From NCBI GenBank assembly GCA_045627405.1, contig JAZQNP010000097.1:3398-67397 (forward strand): a DNA stretch of 64,000 nt. Reading direction: 5' to 3'. A program made the translations under genes and the position numbers. Position 1 is the stretch's first letter, and each line of letters opens with the position of its first letter. The DNA is from Firm-04 sp045627405 (GTDB lineage: Bacteria > Bacillota > Clostridia > Oscillospirales > Ruminococcaceae). Positions 60,537-64,000 of this stretch are shown here, piece after piece. The notes under the pieces are model-generated. The model searched no databases, was not told the origin of the DNA, and saw only the letters and a list, made by a program, of their open reading frames with translations.

Positions 60537-61156
60537 TGGAGCAGGAGTACAAGTGGACATCTTCTGCCGAGCAGTTTGCTCAGATTCGCAGTGCGGCATG
60601 GCTCATGCAGTGCTGTATGGCACAGCAGATGCTGCACATGCAGGCGATTTATTATGAGACAGCAGACAGCTTGCTGCGTCAGAACGGGGCGGCACTGCGT
60701 CTGCGGCGGGAAAATGACAGAACAGTCTGCTGCATGAAGCAGGGTAAGCGTGTTGTGAACGGCTGTACGGTTCGCAATGAGTATGAAGTCGATGCGAAGA
60801 ATATCATGGACGGCTTAAAAAAGCTGCCGGATGCAGGTGCGCCGCAGGCACTGTGCAGTGCATTGTGCTGTGCAGATTTGCGGGAGCTTGCCCGGACGGA
60901 ATTCACGCGCGAGGCGTGGACGCTGCGGTATTCATCTGACGGGGCAGAATGTGTTGCAGAGCTTGCAATGGACAGCGGGCGGCTCGGTAAATCCAGCCGG
61001 ACAGTTCCGTTCTCGGAAACAGAGCTGGAACTGAAAAGCGGTGATGCTGCGGCATTTCATCAGCTTGCAGAGCGCGTTTGTCAGGCGTTTGCTTTGGAAC
61101 GGCAGCCGCTTTCCAAGCTTGCCCGTGCGATTGCTGCGGGCAGTGCAGAGTGCTGA
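60536..61156 (+). CDS. CYTH-domain protein
   Basis: 206 residues. The ExExK motif EQEYKW at the start, RLRRENDRTVCCMKQGKR in the middle and ELELK later mark the CYTH (triphosphate tunnel) fold, which acts on triphosphates such as thiamine triphosphate or polyphosphate. The ATG overlaps the HEPN stop by one base, so it is in the same operon. Its substrate is unknown. Confidence 0.85.
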   Translation: MEQEYKWTSSAEQFAQIRSAAWLMQCCMAQQMLHMQAIYYETADSLLRQNGAALRLRRENDRTVCCMKQGKRVVNGCTVRNEYEVDAKNIMDGLKKLPDAGAPQALCSALCCADLRELARTEFTREAWTLRYSSDGAECVAELAMDSGRLGKSSRTVPFSETELELKSGDAAAFHQLAERVCQAFALERQPLSKLARAIAAGSAEC

Positions 61157-61170
61157 AAGGAGAAATGTAT

Positions 61171-62769
61171 ATGAAATCAACCGGCATCTGCTGCAAGGCA
61201 ATGACACTTGTTTGCTGCACCGGGCTGCTTTGCTGCACCGGATGCGGCAGTGCAAAGACGAAATATGACATCACGGAATTTCAGGATACGACCGCACGCA
61301 CAGAATTCAATGATGCGCTGGATTTTACGAAATCATCTTCTTCGCTGACGGGTGTGCCTGCGGATTTTGAATGGGTCGGACAGGCAGAGGACGGCACATT
61401 TACCGGCAATGTCAATGAGGAAAACGTCGCCTATCCGGACTATCACGGAAACGGCTATGTCGGCGGCTTCAAGAATCCGGATGATACGGTTGTTTTCAGC
61501 GTGGAGATTCCTGCTGACGGCGTGTATGATCTGTCCTTTTGCACCTGTACCGGCTCCGAAACCGCATACAAAATCAATCCTGTCATCGTAGACGGTGCGT
61601 CTGTGGGTTCCATTACTACACAGCAGGGATTGTCGTTTACTGAGAGCATGTTGGAGGGCATTTATCTTTCTGCCGGTTTGCATGAAATTGCAGCAGGCAC
61701 CGAATGGGGGTATTATTTTGTGGATCAGCTGACTGTGACTGCGGGCGAACCGATCTCTGACAGCGTGTATGAGGTAACGGCATCGCTGTCCGATCCGGAT
61801 GCCTTTGACAATACCAAGCGACTGTACCGTTTTCTGCGCGATTGCTACGGTAAATATACAATCACCGGGCAGTATTGCGACAAGGGAAAATTCGGCACGG
61901 AAATGACTTTGATTCACGATCAGACCGGAGAATATCCGGCGATGCTCGGTCTGGACATGATAGACTATACGCCTTCGCGTGTGGAGTACGGCGGCGGCAC
62001 CGGAAAATCCGTGGATTATGCACTGGACTTTTACTGTAACAGCGGCGGGATTGTCACAATGTGCTGGCATTGGAATGCGCCTTCTGCTTATCTGATCAAC
62101 AGCGGTGATCATCCGTGGTATTCCGGCTTTTATGCGGAACACTGCACACTCGATCTGGATGCCGTTGCAGACGGAACCGATGAAGCAGGAAAAGCAGCTC
62201 TGATCGCAGACATTGACGCGATTGCGGCGGCGATGGAACCGCTGAAAGAGGCGCAGGTACCGATTCTCTGGCGGCCGCTGCATGAAGCGGCAGGCGGCTG
62301 GTTCTGGTGGGGAGACTGCAAGGCGGAATCCTATCTCTGGCTGTGGAATCTGCTGTATGACAAGCTGGTCCATGAATACGGTATGCACAATCTGATCTGG
62401 GTCTGGAACGGACAGGATCCGGCATGGTATCCGGGCGATGAGACGGTGGACATCATCGGCATGGACATCTACGCACCGGCACACACCTACACCTCACAGA
62501 GCAGCACTTTCTCCGATCTGACGACATGGGCTGGGGAGAACAAGATCATCGCGCTCAGTGAAAACGGCGTCATGCCCGATCCGGAGCTGATGCAGCGCGA
62601 CCGTGCAATCTGGTGCTGGTTTTGCACATGGAACGGCGATTTCATTCAGGAATATTACCGTGCAACGGAAAACTACACGGAATTCACGATGTGGGAAAAG
62701 GTGTATCAGAGCGAGGATACGCTTTCCCTCAGTGATTTGCCCTGCCTCTGGACGTATCCGATGGATTGA
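61171..62769 (+). CDS. GH26 beta-mannanase lipoprotein with N-terminal CBM35-like module
   Basis: 532 residues. The Cys-rich start (LLCCTGCGSAK) gives a probable lipoprotein. A CBM35-like beta-sandwich (about 60-190) precedes the GH26 domain (about 200-530). Acid/base is E372 in WRPLHEAAGGWFWWG and the nucleophile E464 in IIALSENGV. It should cut beta-mannan or glucomannan near the cell surface. It has no dockerin, unlike the xylanase and deacetylase. ATG at 61171 has AAAGGAG 8 nt upstream. It follows the CYTH gene by 14 nt, so it may share that transcript. Confidence 0.93.
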   Translation: MKSTGICCKAMTLVCCTGLLCCTGCGSAKTKYDITEFQDTTARTEFNDALDFTKSSSSLTGVPADFEWVGQAEDGTFTGNVNEENVAYPDYHGNGYVGGFKNPDDTVVFSVEIPADGVYDLSFCTCTGSETAYKINPVIVDGASVGSITTQQGLSFTESMLEGIYLSAGLHEIAAGTEWGYYFVDQLTVTAGEPISDSVYEVTASLSDPDAFDNTKRLYRFLRDCYGKYTITGQYCDKGKFGTEMTLIHDQTGEYPAMLGLDMIDYTPSRVEYGGGTGKSVDYALDFYCNSGGIVTMCWHWNAPSAYLINSGDHPWYSGFYAEHCTLDLDAVADGTDEAGKAALIADIDAIAAAMEPLKEAQVPILWRPLHEAAGGWFWWGDCKAESYLWLWNLLYDKLVHEYGMHNLIWVWNGQDPAWYPGDETVDIIGMDIYAPAHTYTSQSSTFSDLTTWAGENKIIALSENGVMPDPELMQRDRAIWCWFCTWNGDFIQEYYRATENYTEFTMWEKVYQSEDTLSLSDLPCLWTYPMD

Positions 62770-62787
62770 CCGCATTGTTATATGATA

Positions 62788-62832
62788 AAAGCCGCATCTT
62801 CGTGTACATGTGTACAGGAGATGCGGCTTTTT
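62788..62832 (+). terminator. Terminator after the mannanase gene
   Basis: AAAGCCGCATCT and AGATGCGGCTTT are perfect arms with a long loop that has its own small GTGTACA pairing, and T runs follow. Confidence 0.85.
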
Positions 62833-62864
62833 GATGTTGTGATAATTCAGAGAAGCGGCGATGA

Positions 62865-63302
62865 TTATTCCAATTCGCCAAGCAACTTATAAAGCAGACG
62901 ATAGAGCAACAAGAATTCCTCCGGTGTCAGCTGCATGCATTTTCTGATTTGCTGCGGAATGCCTTCTGCTGCATCCATAAGCTCCTCTCCTGATTCCGTC
63001 ACCGAAGCAATCAGAACGCGTTCATCCTCCGTGCTGCGGCGTCGTGTGATATAGCCTTTGCTTTCGAGACTTTTCAGCACCGGTGTCAGCGTGCCGGAAT
63101 CGAGGTAGAGTTTCTGCCCCAGATCCTTCACACTAATGGATTTTTCTGCCCAGAGTACCATCATGGTCACATATTGGGTGTATGTCAGACCGATTTCATC
63201 GAGAAACGGACGGTAGCGTTTGATGATTTCTCTGGAACAGGCATACAGCGGAAAACAAAGTTGGTTTTCCAGCCGCAGCGTATCATGCATTGTCTTAGAC
63301 AT
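62865..63302 (-). CDS. ohrR: OhrR-type organic hydroperoxide sensor (MarR family)
   Basis: 145 residues. LRLENQLCFPLYACSREI at the start places the sensing Cys at C16, matching C15 of Bacillus OhrR. The winged helix has GQKLYLDSGTLTPVLKSLES and GYITRRRSTEDERV. Oxidation of the Cys releases the repressor from DNA. ATG at 63302 is preferred since GGGAG is too close to GTG at 63311. The upstream gene's stop lies 6 nt away. No ohr peroxidase gene is in the window. Confidence 0.93.
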   Translation of the reverse strand: MSKTMHDTLRLENQLCFPLYACSREIIKRYRPFLDEIGLTYTQYVTMMVLWAEKSISVKDLGQKLYLDSGTLTPVLKSLESKGYITRRRSTEDERVLIASVTESGEELMDAAEGIPQQIRKCMQLTPEEFLLLYRLLYKLLGELE

Positions 63303-63307
63303 TTGTG

Positions 63308-63934
63308 TCACACTCCCTGCAAAAGCTTTTCGACAGTTTCCCGCTGTTCATACAGTACGCAGCCGCCGGTGTGGTATTCCGTCAGCAGATCGCCCTCACG
63401 CAGTGCAGTGAACAGCTTTGACTGCATGATTTCCGTGAGCGAGTGGATCTGTACATTCCGGTCGGAATACGGCGAGAACGGACAAGGCTCTGCGCCGCCG
63501 TTTGCATTGATATGGAAAAATCCTCTGCCTGCTGCGAGACATCCGCCGGATGCGCGTTCATCGCCGGGGAAAGAGAGAAATACCATATCCGTAACAGCTT
63601 CGCGCAGCTTGTTGACGGCATCGGTGATCATTTCACGCTGTGCATCGTCAGGCGCAAGGGCTTCCCCGTTCGGATCGACAGGTACATATTCGACATAGAT
63701 CACAGCCTTGCAGCCGTGTTCGCGCAGCATCTGCACAAAGGCGTCGCTGACAGCTTCTTCTGCATTCTGCGATGTAACAGTGACAGAGGCTCCGAACAGC
63801 ACACCTTTTTTCTGCATTTGCTCCATGCGCTTCATCAGTGTCTCATACATTCCGCTGCCCCTGCGTGCATCGGTTTTCTGTGCATCGCCCTCGATGCTCA
63901 GAACCGGGAAGAGATTGCGAGATTTGTCGAGCAT
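63308..63934 (-). pseudogene. 5'-truncated radical SAM protein
   Basis: 208 residues matching the second half of radical SAM proteins: NLFPVLSIEGDAQKTDARRG, GVLFGASVTVTSQN, then FLSFPGDERASGGCLAAGRG and EPCPFSPYSDRN. The N-terminal CxxxCxxC iron-sulfur site is missing. An in-frame stop lies five codons upstream, in AT-rich sequence with a promoter. GGAGG is only 1 nt from the ATG. So the gene seems to have lost its 5' half. It might still give a stable fragment. It overlaps no known gene and is followed by ohrR. Confidence 0.7.
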
Positions 63935-63962
63935 TCCTCCGTATTTTTAATGTAATTCCGCT

Positions 63963-63990
63963 CAATTCGATTGGGCTTAATTGAATTATA
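63963..63990 (-). promoter_or_regulatory. Putative OhrR operator overlapping a -10 box
   Basis: Two adjacent inverted repeats, CAATTCGATTG (63963-63973) and TAATTGAATTA (63978-63988), have centres 15 nt apart. That is the spacing of the tandem CAATT-AATTG sites bound by Bacillus OhrR. A minus-strand TATAAT (63990-63985) overlaps the second repeat. The -35 box would lie beyond the window. This would give autoregulation of the radical SAM fragment and ohrR. Confidence 0.55.
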
Positions 63991-64000
63991 TCAAATTCAG

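Noticed and set aside
1..64000. tRNA, rRNA, CRISPR arrays, insertion sequences or prophage
   Set aside because: Intergenic stretches were read for cloverleaf arms, regular direct repeats with spacers, terminal inverted repeats and transposase motifs, and none was convincing.

Overview
The window suggests a spore-forming-lineage Firmicute of the Ruminococcus type (Oscillospiraceae, Clostridia), with moderately high GC (roughly 50-55% by eye). The grounds are two cellulosome-style enzymes with dockerin modules and Thr-rich linkers (a GH10 xylanase and a CE4 deacetylase), a GH26 mannanase lipoprotein, sigma-K and SpoVS sporulation genes, an FMN-riboswitch-controlled riboflavin operon, strong AAGGAGG-type ribosome sites and sigma-A promoters with 17-nt spacers. 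No tRNA, rRNA, CRISPR array, prophage or insertion sequence was seen. Species is not determined.

Layout. 1-775: tail of a membrane protein and a small 2[4Fe-4S] ferredoxin, convergent. 1018-12827: one long eight-gene + strand operon with a modular solute-binding protein, two pairs of ABC sugar-type permeases, a beta-propeller/TPR membrane protein, a YIP1-like membrane protein and a large secreted DUF5696-like protein. It has no ATPase gene. This is the best candidate for an undescribed system. 12853-17222: macro-domain fusion protein, GtrA-like protein and a minus-strand group (tyrosine recombinase, small anchored protein, YmdB phosphodiesterase, SpoVS). 17327-22530: FMN riboswitch, ribD-ribE-ribBA-ribH, a translationally coupled HAD phosphatase and a GNAT acetyltransferase. 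22645-30847: secreted beta-helix-like lipoprotein, a sigma factor with a long C-terminal extension, carboxynorspermidine decarboxylase and a heterodimeric ABC exporter.

30920-34000: sigma-K, a CD1247-type zinc-ribbon protein with EF-P, and a transglutaminase-like lipoprotein. 33989-38580: L-fucose catabolic operon (isomerase, kinase, mutarotase, aldolase). 38606-42802: MarR-regulated second heterodimeric ABC exporter. 42897-49081: M15 carboxypeptidase lipoprotein, CmpB-like membrane protein, CCA-adding enzyme and a large M16C metalloprotease. 49252-53406: xylanase and deacetylase, both dockerin-bearing. 53408-62832: two-component system, two cyclophilin-type proteins, MurA, a WalJ-like metallo-hydrolase, RlmH, a degenerate MNT/HEPN pair, a CYTH protein and the mannanase. 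62865-64000: OhrR-type peroxide sensor, a 5'-truncated radical SAM gene and a probable OhrR operator at the window edge.

Together the genes describe a plant-fibre degrader. Xylanase and acetyl-xylan deacetylase would be held on a scaffold through dockerins, mannanase is anchored to the membrane, and fucose is used through lactaldehyde and dihydroxyacetone phosphate. The large ABC/DUF5696 operon may import and process a further oligosaccharide. Housekeeping and stress genes lie between these blocks. Starts were chosen by ribosome-site spacing. Functions rest on recognised motifs and remembered families, not on database searches.
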